Shown here piece after piece: positions 34,219 to 43,394 of a stretch of DNA of 64,000 bases (positions within the stretch are counted from its first letter, which is position 1; each line of letters begins with the position of its first letter). The stretch is from contig CAWHBF010000023.1 of NCBI GenBank assembly GCA_963827515.1, positions 558,001 to 622,000 of the forward strand, in the 5' to 3' direction. Position numbers and translations under genes: made by a program. This DNA comes from JABFSA01 sp963827515 (GTDB lineage: Bacteria > Acidobacteriota > Vicinamibacteria > Vicinamibacterales > UBA2999). The notes beneath the pieces were generated by a model. The model was not told the DNA's origin. It saw nothing but the letters and a program-made list of their open reading frames with translations, and searched no databases.

Positions 34219-35569
34219 CGACCCAGCGCCCTGGCGAGCCGTGCCTCGGCAAACCGGACGCCGGCCAGCGCGCGGGTGCGATCGAGCTCCGCCTGGAGCC
34301 GCGCGACCTCGGCATCGAGGACTTCGGTTTGTGCGATCACGCCGGCGCGGTATCGTTCGGCCACGACACGGCTGGCCTCGGTGGCGGCCCGCACGGCGTC
34401 GGCCGGCCGCGGCGACGGCGGCGCGGCCGGAGTCGATCTCGAGCAGACGCTGGCGGACTTCGAGCGCGACGACCGAGTCGAACTCGGCAAGCCGCTCGCG
34501 CGCGGCGGTGATGGCCGTGCCGGCTTGGGCGGCCTCCGCGCGTGCGCGCCCCCCATCCCAGAACGACCAACTGCCGCTGATCCCGGCGTCCCATGAGTGG
34601 TCCCATCGCTCGGTCCGCGGAAAGAGGCGTGGGTTCGGCCGCGCGTAGTCGACGCCACCGGTGCCAGCGAGATCACGGGCCGCTGCGCTCGTTCGGCTGC
34701 GACTCGCACGTGCTCCGCCGCATCGATCCGCTGCTCCAGCGCCTGACGTTCGTTCCGCTTCGCGCGAGCCTCAGCCACGAGGTCCTGCTCGGCGGGATGC
34801 CGGCGGCGCCGAAAGCTCGAGCACCGCCTCGGGCTCGATCGGCTGCAGCAGGTCGCCGTCGATCAATCGAGCGAGTTCCGCCGAAGACAGAATCTCGCTG
34901 GTTCCGGGCTTCGATGAGCAGCATCCGTTGCCGCGATTCCTGGGCTTCGGCAGACGCCACGTCGTTGGGTGGCACCAGACCTGCGGCCAATTGCTCCCGG
35001 ACATCACCGCACGTGCGCCTGCGCACGCGCGAGACTCTGTTCGAGCACGTCCGAAGCGGCGCGAGCCGTCACGAGCGCCCAGACGCGCGGGCGACCTCCA
35101 GCCGAAGATCGGCCTGAGCGGCGCCACGTCGGCCGACGCAGCCGACGCCTCCGCCCTCGCGGCACGCTCCAAGAGCGTCGGTTCGGCCGCCGTTGTAGAT
35201 CGGCCACTGCGCATCGACCCTCGTGCGGTAGTTGTCCGGCGCATCCGGGTACAGACACGAGGAAGGCCGGCCGGGCCCGGAACGAAGAACTGGAGTCACA
35301 TGGTTGGTGCGCGTGTAACCCCCAACGAGCGACACGATTGGGCGATCGGCAGCCTCCCGAACGGCGATCGCCCCTTCAGCGGTTGCCGCACGGGCACGGG
35401 CCTCGGCGAGTCGGTGGCTCGCCGCTACGGCCCGGCTCTGCGCCTCCTGGAGTGAGATGCGGAGTACAGCGACCTCCTGGGCCGTCGACACCGACGGCAG
35501 GAACGACCAGAGCAGCGCTCCGATCAGCGCGACACGTGTGTGGGCGACCCTTGCGACGATCGCATTCAT
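34215..35569 (-). pseudogene. TolC-like outer membrane efflux protein, many frameshifts
   Basis: ATG 35569 in an ATGA overlap; the signal peptide ends SVSTAQE. Fragments LQEAQSRAVAASHRLAEARA, DAQWPIYNGGRTDAL, REQLAAGLVPPNDVASAEAQ, GSWSFWDGGRARAEA-like sequence and SRVVAERYRAGVIAQTEVLD occur in order and match OMF proteins of about 440 residues with paired coiled coils. Around eight frame changes are needed. It would give the exporter its own outer-membrane duct. Confidence 0.7.
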
Positions 35570-36300
35570 GACGCTCGTTCCTTTGCAGTGAGGCGGGCAA
35601 TGACAACGTCCTCGAGCGACGTGGCTCCGGGCATCTCGGCTCGCAAGCGTGAGGGCTCGTCGCAGGCCAGGACACGGCCTTCGTGCATCAGCGCGACACG
35701 GCTGCACCGCTCTGCCTCGTCGAGATAGGGCGTTGACATCAGAATCGTGATGCCGCGAGACAGGAACTCCGACAGCAACTTCCAGAATTCCCGTCGTGAC
35801 ACGGGATCGACACCGGTGGTCGGCTCATCGAGCACGATCAACGCGGGTTCGTGGACGAGCGTGCACGCGAGCGCCAGTTTCTGCTTCATCCCGCCGGACA
35901 AACGGTCGGCGAGCCGAGTCCGAAATGATGTCAACTGGGTCATCTCGAGCAGCTGATCGCGACGCCGACGGTAGTCGCGCACGCCATGAATCTCGGCGAA
36001 GAAGGCGATGTTCTCGTCGATCGTGAGATCGCCATACAGACTGAACCGCTGCGACAGATATCCGACTCGCTCGGTCACCGCCCGATGCTCCCGCACTGGG
36101 TCGTGCCCAAGGACACGAATCGCTCCGGCGTCTGGTCGGAGCAGCCCGCACATGAGGCGAATCGCGGTGGTCTTGCCGGCACCGTCCGAGCCAATCAACC
36201 CGAACATCTCGCCCGGTTGCACGTCCATCGTGACGGCGCTCAGAGCCTCGGTTGCTCCATAGCGCTTCGTGACGTTGGTCATCTCGATTGCCCCGCTCAC
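35566..36300 (-). CDS. ABC transporter ATP-binding protein (YbhF-like half)
   Basis: 244 residues, intact. Walker A LIGSDGAGKTT, RVGYLSQRFSLYGDLTIDEN, signature RLSGGMKQKLALA and Walker B ALIVLDEPTTGVDP are in one frame. GTG 36300 overlaps the HlyD stop (GTGA); ATG 36282 is an alternative. With the second ATPase it would form a heterodimer, or the pair may replace the double-ATPase YbhF. The stop overlaps the TolC-like start by 4 nt. Confidence 0.85.
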   Translation of the reverse strand: MSGAIEMTNVTKRYGATEALSAVTMDVQPGEMFGLIGSDGAGKTTAIRLMCGLLRPDAGAIRVLGHDPVREHRAVTERVGYLSQRFSLYGDLTIDENIAFFAEIHGVRDYRRRRDQLLEMTQLTSFRTRLADRLSGGMKQKLALACTLVHEPALIVLDEPTTGVDPVSRREFWKLLSEFLSRGITILMSTPYLDEAERCSRVALMHEGRVLACDEPSRLRAEMPGATSLEDVVIARLTAKERAS

Positions 36301-37310
36301 GGCCGGCGAAGCTCCGCGTCCACGGGCATACCTTGCTTCAGCACGCCGGCGCTGTTGTCGACGGCGACCTTGATCCGATAGACGAGCTTCGACCGCTCGT
36401 CCGCGGTCTGCACATTTCGGGGCGTGAACTCCGCCTGCGGGGAGATGAACGTCACCTTGCCGGGAACCCTGCTCGCCCGCGTCAGTCAAGACGTCCAGGG
36501 CCTGACCGAGAGACACGATCGACATGAACGGCTCCGGGACGAACAGGTTGGCCCACGCGCGATCCATGTCCGTGACGACGAGGATTGGCATGCGTGGCGC
36601 GACCATCTCGCCGGCATCACTCAGTGTCTGGGTCACGATGCCCCCGATGGCGCGACCACGACGGCGTCCGTTCGCATCTTCTCGAGCACCGCGAGTTGTG
36701 CGTCCACCGAAGCCACGCGCGCTCGGGCCGTCTCCACCTCTTCGGGGTGGGCACCCGACTGCAACCGCGCAACGACCTCCCGCGCAGCCCTCACACGATC
36801 GCGCGCGCCGCGCTCCCGTTCCCGTGCCACATCCACCCTCGCCCGCGCGTCGTCCCGTTGCTTCTGCGAGCCGGCATTGGCCCCAAGGAGTGCTTCGAAT
36901 CGCTGCAGGTCGATCTCGGCGGCACGCAGATCGGCTTCGACTCCGGCAACCTCGGCCGAAGCGCTGTCCACCTGGGCCTCGGCCTGACGGATCTCCTCGG
37001 GTCGAGCGCCGGCCAGCAGCAACCGGACCTGGGCGGCGGCGGCATTCCGCTCGGCCCTGGCTCGGCCGACTTGCAGCTCCACGTCGCGCGTATCCAGATT
37101 GGCGACAACCGCTCCAGCCGTCACCCGATCTCCTTCCGCTACCCGCAACTCGATGAGACGGCCGCCGACCTCCGCGGCGACTTGCACTTCCGTCGCTTCC
37201 ACGTGACCTGACACGCGGACGGTCCCGGACGGCTCGGACTCGCGGCAGCCGAAGAGCGCCGCGCAGGCGGCGGCGATGGTCCACTGAAGGCGTCGGTGTG
37301 TGGTTGTCAT
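36297..37310 (-). pseudogene. HlyD-family membrane fusion protein, two frameshifts
   Basis: About 337 residues after correction. A signal/lipoprotein-like N-terminus (ALFGC, Cys22) is followed by the biotinyl-lipoyl-like part (VSGHVEATEVQVAAEVGGRL), a long coiled coil of ARARV-type heptads and the returning lipoyl half (LSDAGEMVAPRMPILVVTDM), then VTFISPQAEFTPRNVQT. Frame changes lie near 36,640 and 36,490. It would link the inner-membrane ABC complex to the TolC-like duct, as YbhG does. It overlaps tetR and the ATPase by 4 nt each. Confidence 0.75.
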
Positions 37311-37939
37311 GAATGTCTCCGTAGAATCCCGCGTGCGGCCTGTTGCATGTGCTGCACAAACTCCTTGGCGTCACGCGGCTCGGCCGCGGCGAGGCCCTGT
37401 GTGTTCTTGCGCTGTGCCACGACGCGCTGCCGGGCAAAGAACATCAGGATGGACGGCAGGATGGTGAGATACGTCAGCAGCGGATCGGCCGCGCGAAACG
37501 TCCCCTCGCGCTGTCCCTGAACGATGACGTCGCGAACAGCCAGGTAGACCGCGTTCATCAGTGCGAATGTCTTGTTGTCGATGTGCGCCGCGCCCGAGGC
37601 GAGTTCTCGCAGCATGATGGGAGGAAACCAGGGACGCGCCGCCGCCTCCTCGACCAACGTCACGATCCAGGCGTCGAGCTTCTCTTCCGCCGCACCGGGA
37701 CCGTCGGCAATCGCGCGGGTGCGCGTGCCAACGGCGCGGAACATCTCGCGGAGCACCTCGAGGTACAAGTTCAGCTTGCTGCCGAAGTGGTAGTAGATCA
37801 TCGCCTTGTTGACGCGGGCCTTGGCGGCGATGCGATCGACGCCGCCGGCGTCGTAGCCTCGGAGGGCGAACTCCTGCGCCGCGGCCCGAAGGATGGCCAC
37901 GGGGGCATCGGCGCCGCGTGGACGAGGCGTGTTAACCAA
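37307..37939 (-). CDS. TetR-family repressor of the exporter operon (CecR-like)
   Basis: About 210 residues. The N-terminal HTH is ILRAAAQEFALRGYDAGGVD plus VNKAMIYYHFGSKLNLYLEV; the C-terminal ligand domain resembles CecR/YbiH (WFPPIMLRELASG). The frame opens at TTG 37939 inside a palindromic operator; GTG 13 codons later is an alternative start. First gene of the operon and coupled to hlyD by ATGA, so autoregulation is likely. Confidence 0.8.
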   Translation of the reverse strand: MVNTPRPRGADAPVAILRAAAQEFALRGYDAGGVDRIAAKARVNKAMIYYHFGSKLNLYLEVLREMFRAVGTRTRAIADGPGAAEEKLDAWIVTLVEEAAARPWFPPIMLRELASGAAHIDNKTFALMNAVYLAVRDVIVQGQREGTFRAADPLLTYLTILPSILMFFARQRVVAQRKNTQGLAAAEPRDAKEFVQHMQQAARGILRRHS

Positions 37940-37977
37940 CCGGTTAGTTAATACAGCGATAGCCCTTGCACCGTCAA
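37932..37977 (-). promoter_or_regulatory. TetR operator and exporter promoter
   Basis: The 20-bp sequence at 37,932-37,951 (centre AACCGGTT) is palindromic at 18 of 20 positions, the size of TetR-family operators. On the minus strand TTGACG (37,972-37,977) and TATTAA (37,948-37,953) are 18 nt apart as -35 and -10, so the operator covers the -10 and start of transcription. Confidence 0.7.
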
Positions 37978-37999
37978 GTCCGGCGTACCATCCTCAGAC

Positions 38000-38887
38000 A
38001 TGCGCATCGTCATTGCCGGTGGAACGGGCTTCCTGGGTACCGGGCTGGTCGATCGTCTTCGGACGACGGGTCACACCGTGACCGTGCTCGCGCGGCGCCC
38101 GAGACGTGAGGGTGAGGTCGAGTGGAACCCCGGCGGTTCGCCCGCCCCGCTGGCCCGTGCCCTCGAAGGCGCCGACGCCGTGATCAATCTGGCGGGTGCC
38201 TCGATCGGGCGGCGGTGGACGCGGGCGCACAAACGCGAGCTCTGGGAGAGTCGCGTCCCTCTGACCCGTGTGCTCGTCGAGGCCTTGAAGAGAACCACAC
38301 CCGTGCCCGGCACGTTCATCAGCGGATCCGCCGTCGGTGTCTACGGCGATCGCGGTGATGAACAGCTCACTGAAAACAGTCCAACCGGCCACGGGTTCCT
38401 TGCGTCCCTCGGAGAGGCGTGGGAAAAGGAGGCCCTCGCCGCCGCGACGCACACGAGGGTCGTGCTCGTCAGAACCGCCGTCGTCCTCGATCGGAAAGGC
38501 GGCGCGCTTCCGCAGATGGCCCTCCCGTTTCACTTCTTCGTGGGCGGACCGATTGGATCAGGCAGGCAATACCTCTCGTGGATTCACCGTGACGATTGGA
38601 CGTCCATGGTGGTGTGGGCCCTGACGCACACGGCCGTCACGGGCCCGCTCAACGTGGCCGCGCCGCACCCGGTCACGAATCTGGAGTTCACGCGCACGCT
38701 CGGCCGGGTCCTGCGGAGGCCATCGGTGATGCCCGCGCCAGGCTTTGCGCTTCGCGCTGTGCTCGGCGAAATGGCGAGCATGATCCTCGACAGTCAACGG
38801 ATGTTACCTGCCAAGGCGTGCGATCTCGGCTTCACGTTCAGTCATCCACAGCTCGAACCGGCACTGCGCACGATCTACTCGTCCTGA
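38000..38887 (+). CDS. TIGR01777-family NAD(P)-dependent epimerase-like protein
   Basis: 295 residues of the extended SDR/YfcH group. The N-terminal MRIVIAGGTGFLGTGLVDRL nucleotide motif, INLAGASIGRRWT, ISGSAVGVYGDRGD and YLSWIHRDDW plus ALGEM-like C-terminal sequence (LGEMASMILDSQRMLPAK) are diagnostic. The reaction is not established for this group. It is divergent from the tetR operon with about 60 bp between. Confidence 0.85.
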   Translation: MRIVIAGGTGFLGTGLVDRLRTTGHTVTVLARRPRREGEVEWNPGGSPAPLARALEGADAVINLAGASIGRRWTRAHKRELWESRVPLTRVLVEALKRTTPVPGTFISGSAVGVYGDRGDEQLTENSPTGHGFLASLGEAWEKEALAAATHTRVVLVRTAVVLDRKGGALPQMALPFHFFVGGPIGSGRQYLSWIHRDDWTSMVVWALTHTAVTGPLNVAAPHPVTNLEFTRTLGRVLRRPSVMPAPGFALRAVLGEMASMILDSQRMLPAKACDLGFTFSHPQLEPALRTIYSS

Positions 38888-38932
38888 CTCGCCGCCGCTC
38901 GCGGAACCCGGCCTACGTACGTTGATACGTGG

Positions 38933-38960
38933 GGCGGGTGCCGCCGAAGGCGGACCCGCC
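38933..38960. repeat. family G hairpin
   Basis: GGCGGGTGCCGCC and GGCGGACCCGCC pair around GAA, followed by GGGGTC. This is the same design as at 21,855-21,880. It lies between convergent genes and may terminate both. Confidence 0.7.
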
Positions 38961-38964
38961 GGGG

Positions 38965-39120
38965 TCAGCGGGTGTAGCTGATCAGCGTATCCAGCCAGTG
39001 CACGACACCGGATCCACTCGGGGCGCCAGGGCCCACGGGGAACGAGAGGAATGCCACGATGCCGGCGATCGCCGCGAGCCGCATCGACCGTTGGAGACCT
39101 GAGTGGATCGTCTGCATCAT
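38965..39120 (-). CDS. 51-residue small protein with one membrane segment
   Basis: ATG 39120 to TGA 38965 encodes 51 residues: a short basic start (MMQTIHSGLQRSMR), a hydrophobic stretch LAAIAGIVAFLSF (about 15-27) and a Pro/Gly-rich end (VGPGAPSGSG) finishing WLDTLISYTR. It follows the DUF1501 gene on the same strand by 15 bp, so it would be co-transcribed with the DUF1800/DUF1501 pair. Its fit between that gene and a hairpin argues for a real gene. Function unknown. Confidence 0.5.
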   Translation of the reverse strand: MMQTIHSGLQRSMRLAAIAGIVAFLSFPVGPGAPSGSGVVHWLDTLISYTR

Positions 39121-39135
39121 GCGTCCTGATCCTCG

Positions 39136-40401
39136 CTAGATGATCGCGGGTGAGCCCGCACGGAAATCGCCGCCAAGAATCGCCACCGAGTCGGCGCCCA
39201 GCCAGCCGTCGAGCACCTTGGCGTACACCGATCGGAAGTCGGTCTCGTACCGGACGTCCCCTCCGTTGTTCTCCAACGTCGGATTGGCCGGATTGGGATC
39301 GAGCGACGGAGCGGTCCCGAAGATGCCGCCGCGCACTCCTCCACCCATGGCCATCATGACGCCCGCGGCGCCATGATCCGTGCCCTGGCTCCCGTTCTCA
39401 CTGATGCGCCGGCCAAACTCCGAGAACTGCAGCACCAGTGTGTCGTTCAGAAGGCCCTGGTTCCGCAGGTCGTTGTAGAAGGCGAGCAAGCCATCTCCAA
39501 ACGTACCCATGAGATTCGCGTACGCGCCCGCTCCGGCGTTGCCCTGGCCCGAGTGGGTATCGAAGCCGCCTGTCTGCACCCAGTAGACCCGGGTGCCGAT
39601 GCCTCGAACGATTGAGCCGGCGATGGTGCGAAGCGCCAACGCGAACCCGTTGTTCGGATACGCCAGCGATGGCACATAGGTGTTGACGGACGCGACCCGG
39701 TCGAGCGTGTTCAACGCGCCGCGCACCGACCCGTTGACGAACGAGAGCTGTGGGCGATTCGGCGGAGCATACGACGCCATGCGTGTCGCCGTGTTGCGCT
39801 CGTTCAAGGCTTCGGCGGCGCCGTTCGGGCTCGACAAGCTGTACGTCGCCGCGTTCGGGATGGAGGGCACCGAGACCGTGCGCGCCACAAGAGCTCTCGG
39901 TGTCTCGCCCGTCGCGCTCCAGCCCGCGAGCGCGTCGACCGGCGATGGCAGCGTGTCCAGGTACCTTCCGAGCCAGCCAACGCCCGAGGGCGAGCCGGGA
40001 TCCGCTGTCCCCCAGATGTCCGTGCCCTCGAAGTGGGACCGGCTGGAGTTGGCGTACCCCGTCCGCTGGACAACCGCGAGCCGCCCCTGATTGAAGATCT
40101 CGCGCAGGCCGGTCAGCCGCGGGTGAAGGCCAAGCGCCCGCCGATTGGCGTCACTCCCGATCTGCAGTACCTGGCCGGCCGGAATCGCGATCGCCGGACG
40201 CCGGCTGAAATAGAACGGATCCTGATAGGGCACGACCGTGCTCAAGGCATCGTTGCCCCCGCCGAGGTACACCACGACGAGACTTCGGCTCCGGGCACCC
40301 TGGGCAAGTGCGATGTCGTTCAGGAATGCCGGAGCCGCAAAACTGACGGTGAACGCCGTGACGCCGTCACGAATGAATTCACGACGCGAAAGTTTGGTCA
40401 T
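39136..40401 (-). CDS. DUF1501 domain protein with Tat signal
   Basis: 421 residues from ATG 40401. The N-terminus MTKLSRREFIRDG is a twin-arginine signal. LVVVYLGGGNDALSTVVPY, VYWVQTGGFDTHSGQG and TLVLQFSEFGRR match DUF1501, a sulfatase/alkaline-phosphatase-like fold. These proteins are almost always paired with DUF1800 proteins, as here; the joint function is not established. It is followed by a 51-residue peptide gene. Confidence 0.85.
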   Translation of the reverse strand: MTKLSRREFIRDGVTAFTVSFAAPAFLNDIALAQGARSRSLVVVYLGGGNDALSTVVPYQDPFYFSRRPAIAIPAGQVLQIGSDANRRALGLHPRLTGLREIFNQGRLAVVQRTGYANSSRSHFEGTDIWGTADPGSPSGVGWLGRYLDTLPSPVDALAGWSATGETPRALVARTVSVPSIPNAATYSLSSPNGAAEALNERNTATRMASYAPPNRPQLSFVNGSVRGALNTLDRVASVNTYVPSLAYPNNGFALALRTIAGSIVRGIGTRVYWVQTGGFDTHSGQGNAGAGAYANLMGTFGDGLLAFYNDLRNQGLLNDTLVLQFSEFGRRISENGSQGTDHGAAGVMMAMGGGVRGGIFGTAPSLDPNPANPTLENNGGDVRYETDFRSVYAKVLDGWLGADSVAILGGDFRAGSPAII

Positions 40402-40408
40402 CGGTGTC

Positions 40409-41869
40409 TCAGATGAACTGATACTCGGACGATCCAACGATGAGCTTCGCGAGTCCCGCGCCCTTTGCGTTGAGCTGCGCGTCGGACCCGGTCCACGTTC
40501 CTCCCGCGTTCAAGTACGCGAGCAGATCGGCACTCGGCTCCCGCTCGAAGGGGGCTGGCGACAGTCGGTCGAGAAAGAAATCCCGCACATCTTCTGGAGC
40601 GCTGCGATACGCCGCCGCCGCGCGGCCGAGATTGAATCGCTGATTGGCGGCCAACGTGGAAGAGAAATTCATGCGGGCCAGCATCGAGCCTGTCGAAAAC
40701 CATCCAGGACCCAGCTCCCACCCGTTCACGTCCGGGGGCTCGAACAGGCTCTGCCCCATATTGACCAGCGGCGTGCGCGCCGTGTCGATCGAGAGCCCGT
40801 TCCACCCCACCTCACGAATCGCTCGCACCACGAACTCGACGGGCCACGAATACCGCGCGTACCAGTTGCCCGGGTCCAGAAACCAGGGAGATCGCAGGAT
40901 GAACCGCACAACGGGTTTCATCTCGGTCCGGTTCAGCAGGTACTCGTTCGCGACCGCAGTGACGAATGCCGGATCCGGAGCTTCCAACTCGCTCACGAAG
41001 AAATTCCACAACTTCCGGGCAAGACGCCGGGCGGTTTCGGGATGATTCGCCAGCGCCGTCAGCAGATCGAACCCGTCCTGCATACCGTCGGCAGCGGCTC
41101 GTGCCGGAATCGTGCGACCACCGTCACGGTAGATCGGAAAGGTGAACGTCTTGGCCGTCAGGTCGTGCTGATTCTGGTTGTAGAAGAACTCGTAGTACGT
41201 CGCTGGATCCGTAGTCAGGCCACCCGTGGCATTTCGGAGGTTCCAGCCGGTGAACACGCGCGCGGCAGCGTACACGTCCTCCTCGGTGTAGTTGCCGACA
41301 CCGACTGTGAACAGCTCCATGACTTCCCGAGCGAAGTTCTCCTGAGGGCGCGCGCGGACGTTCGTCCGGCCATCGAGCCACACGACCATTGCCGGGTCCT
41401 TCGCGATCTCGACGAGCAGATTCCGAAAATTGCCCAGAGCGTGCTGCCGGAGAAGCTCGATCTGGCCTTGAGGTCCAGGCAGCTCGCCGGACTTGAGCGC
41501 CATCATCTTGGTGGCCTGAATGGCACCCACAACCCCCGCCACCTTGCTGTATGCGGTGGCGAAGTGGTTGTGCCAGAACAGCGTCATCTTTTCCTGGAGC
41601 GGACGCTGCGAGTGCACCATCCGGAACAACCAGCGCTGTCGCGCGTCTTCGATGCTGGTATTCGGCGAGAACTGCCCACGCGTGGTGATCCCCACGTACT
41701 CGCTATTGCCTATCTTGGAATCGACCTCGTCAGGCTGAAACTCGAAGTCGAGGAGCTGCGTGGTCAGGACCGAAGCAGGGAGGGGGGCCAGCCTGGATAG
41801 ATCTGCGCCAGTCGGGCCAAACGCCGCCCGCCGGAGAAGATGCTCAACCTGCGAACTGCCTCGTGCCAT
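40409..41869 (-). CDS. DUF1800 domain protein
   Basis: 486 residues. HLLRRAAFGPTGADLSRL at the N-terminus, LFWHNHFATAYSKV, RARPQENFAREVMELFTVG and FTGWNLRNA are DUF1800 blocks. No signal peptide is visible. The pair with DUF1501 begins at this gene; TAGAAT about 30 nt upstream on the minus strand may be the -10. Function unknown. Confidence 0.85.
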   Translation of the reverse strand: MARGSSQVEHLLRRAAFGPTGADLSRLAPLPASVLTTQLLDFEFQPDEVDSKIGNSEYVGITTRGQFSPNTSIEDARQRWLFRMVHSQRPLQEKMTLFWHNHFATAYSKVAGVVGAIQATKMMALKSGELPGPQGQIELLRQHALGNFRNLLVEIAKDPAMVVWLDGRTNVRARPQENFAREVMELFTVGVGNYTEEDVYAAARVFTGWNLRNATGGLTTDPATYYEFFYNQNQHDLTAKTFTFPIYRDGGRTIPARAAADGMQDGFDLLTALANHPETARRLARKLWNFFVSELEAPDPAFVTAVANEYLLNRTEMKPVVRFILRSPWFLDPGNWYARYSWPVEFVVRAIREVGWNGLSIDTARTPLVNMGQSLFEPPDVNGWELGPGWFSTGSMLARMNFSSTLAANQRFNLGRAAAAYRSAPEDVRDFFLDRLSPAPFEREPSADLLAYLNAGGTWTGSDAQLNAKGAGLAKLIVGSSEYQFI

Positions 41870-42097
41870 GCCGTTTGAACTCGTGGGGTCGTGATTCTAC
41901 GCCAAAGACGGCTGTGTGGTCCCTTCCGACACACGGACTTACGATTTCCGCACCACGACATGTCGATCAGCGCGCGATGTCGGTGGGTTTACGAGCGAAT
42001 CAGCGTCCGCCGGTCCTTCCTTCGTCCTCGCTATTCAAGATCCGTGCGCAAGGCACTAATGCACAAGTAGACGAACCAGCCGCCCCCAACTATCCTA

Positions 42098-42631
42098 GTG
42101 CCGGCCCCCGTGACAAAGCGAAGATCCCCGCCGCGCCGCCCGACGACACCAGTGGCCCGGCGTACAAAGGCTCAGACACGCGTCCGCAGGCGCGTCACGG
42201 CGGCAGCGCCGGCTGTATCCACCCACGGCAGCGGCAGCGGGCTTGCGCCCGGCATGCTGCCAATCAACGCCTACTTGGCCGTCGCGAACGTGACGGCGTC
42301 GATGGAGTTCCTCGAGCACGCCTTCGGTTTCACCCGGGGAGTGGTTCTTGCTGACACCGATGGCCAACCACGGTACGCGGAGATGCGGCACGACCAGGCC
42401 GTGGTGGTGCTGATTCGAAAGGGTGATGCCGCGACTCCCACTGGAGGCGCCGCCGCGCTGTACACCTACGTCGAGGACGTGGATCGCGCGGCGTCTCAGG
42501 CGAGACTCGCCGGTGCCGGAGTGGACGAGCCTCAGGACAAGCCTTGGGGCGACCGTGTGGCTGTCGTGACCGATCCCGATGGCTATCGATGGATGCTCGC
42601 CACGTTCAAGAAACTCGCACCCTTCTCGTAG
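42098..42631 (+). CDS. VOC-superfamily (glyoxalase-like) protein with basic N-terminal tail
   Basis: 177 residues from GTG 42098 (GTG 42110 is possible). Residues about 55-177 form a single glyoxalase/bleomycin-resistance domain: INAYLAVANVTASMEFLEHA, VLADTDGQPRYAEMR, YTYVEDVDRAASQA and VVTDPDGYRWMLATF. The first 40 residues are Arg/Lys/Pro/Ala-rich (KRRSPPRRP, RRTKAQTRVRRR), resembling a histone-H1-like tail, unusual for this fold. TATCCT just before the start suggests a very short leader. Function unknown. Confidence 0.7.
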   Translation: MPAPVTKRRSPPRRPTTPVARRTKAQTRVRRRVTAAAPAVSTHGSGSGLAPGMLPINAYLAVANVTASMEFLEHAFGFTRGVVLADTDGQPRYAEMRHDQAVVVLIRKGDAATPTGGAAALYTYVEDVDRAASQARLAGAGVDEPQDKPWGDRVAVVTDPDGYRWMLATFKKLAPFS

Positions 42632-42654
42632 CTATCGAGCCAGGGCCGGCACGG

Positions 42655-43293
42655 TTAGGCGACCGTCACCAACGCGAACCGCCGCTCCTGTGCGTGCACC
42701 ACCGCAACGACACCCGCCGGGACAATACGCGCGCTGGCGATCAGGTTCGCGCCCATCTCCTTGAGAACAGCCTCCGTATCACCGCTGGACCCGGCGATAC
42801 GACCCGCGAGCCCCCGGCTGGCGGTGCCGCAAACCATGAACTGCACGCCCCGCTTGGCGAGATCGGCCAGCGCGGATCGTTCGCCCGAGTTGTAGGGGTT
42901 CGCCACGGGAGATGGCGTCGCTCGTGGGTCGATCGTCTTGCCATACTTCGACCAGATGGCGTCCGTGTAACCAAAGGGCGTGGCCCCGTGGCGAAGACAC
43001 ACGATGATCGCCACATCCGCCTCTTCGACACCCCACCAGGACTTGTGGCCAGCCAGCAAATTTCCCGTGAACCGGATCGCATCAGGCAGGCCATCGGGAG
43101 CAGTCACATCCATCACGATGCGGTGCTTGCCGCGCAGGGCCGACATCCACGCATCCTGCTGATGCATCAGCGGCGTGAACGAGTCGGACGACTCCTGCGC
43201 CTGCGCCGAGCGTCCCCCGAGCGCGCCGGCGGCCGCTACCGTGCCGAGACCAACGATGATCGCCCGCCGCTCCTTCAACGTCCGCTTCGCCAC
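42655..43293 (-). CDS. Tat-exported DsrE/DsrF-like protein
   Basis: 212 residues. Start GTG 43293 follows GGAGG at good spacing. The signal KERRAIIVGLGTVAAAGA with AQA cleavage looks Tat-like. ADVAIIVCLRHGATPFGYTD and LAKRGVQFMVCGTASRGLAG, each with one Cys, fit the DsrE/F-like fold known from sulfur relay and periplasmic homologues. The function is unassigned. Confidence 0.6.
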   Translation of the reverse strand: MAKRTLKERRAIIVGLGTVAAAGALGGRSAQAQESSDSFTPLMHQQDAWMSALRGKHRIVMDVTAPDGLPDAIRFTGNLLAGHKSWWGVEEADVAIIVCLRHGATPFGYTDAIWSKYGKTIDPRATPSPVANPYNSGERSALADLAKRGVQFMVCGTASRGLAGRIAGSSGDTEAVLKEMGANLIASARIVPAGVVAVVHAQERRFALVTVA

Positions 43294-43365
43294 GAGTCCC
43301 TCCAGATTCCTGCTCCGCCGCGCGGGTGGTGTTCGTCGCCCCGCACGGCCCACGGCGCAGCGCTG

Positions 43366-43394
43366 ATGATCGGCCGGACATTGTCCGCTGTCAA
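43366..43394 (-). promoter_or_regulatory. promoter with palindrome before the DsrE-like gene
   Basis: A consensus TTGACA (43,389-43,394, minus strand) lies 17 nt from a weak GATCAT. The spacer holds GGACATTGTCC (43,376-43,386), a perfect 11-nt palindrome, so a repressor could bind between the elements. Confidence 0.4.
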
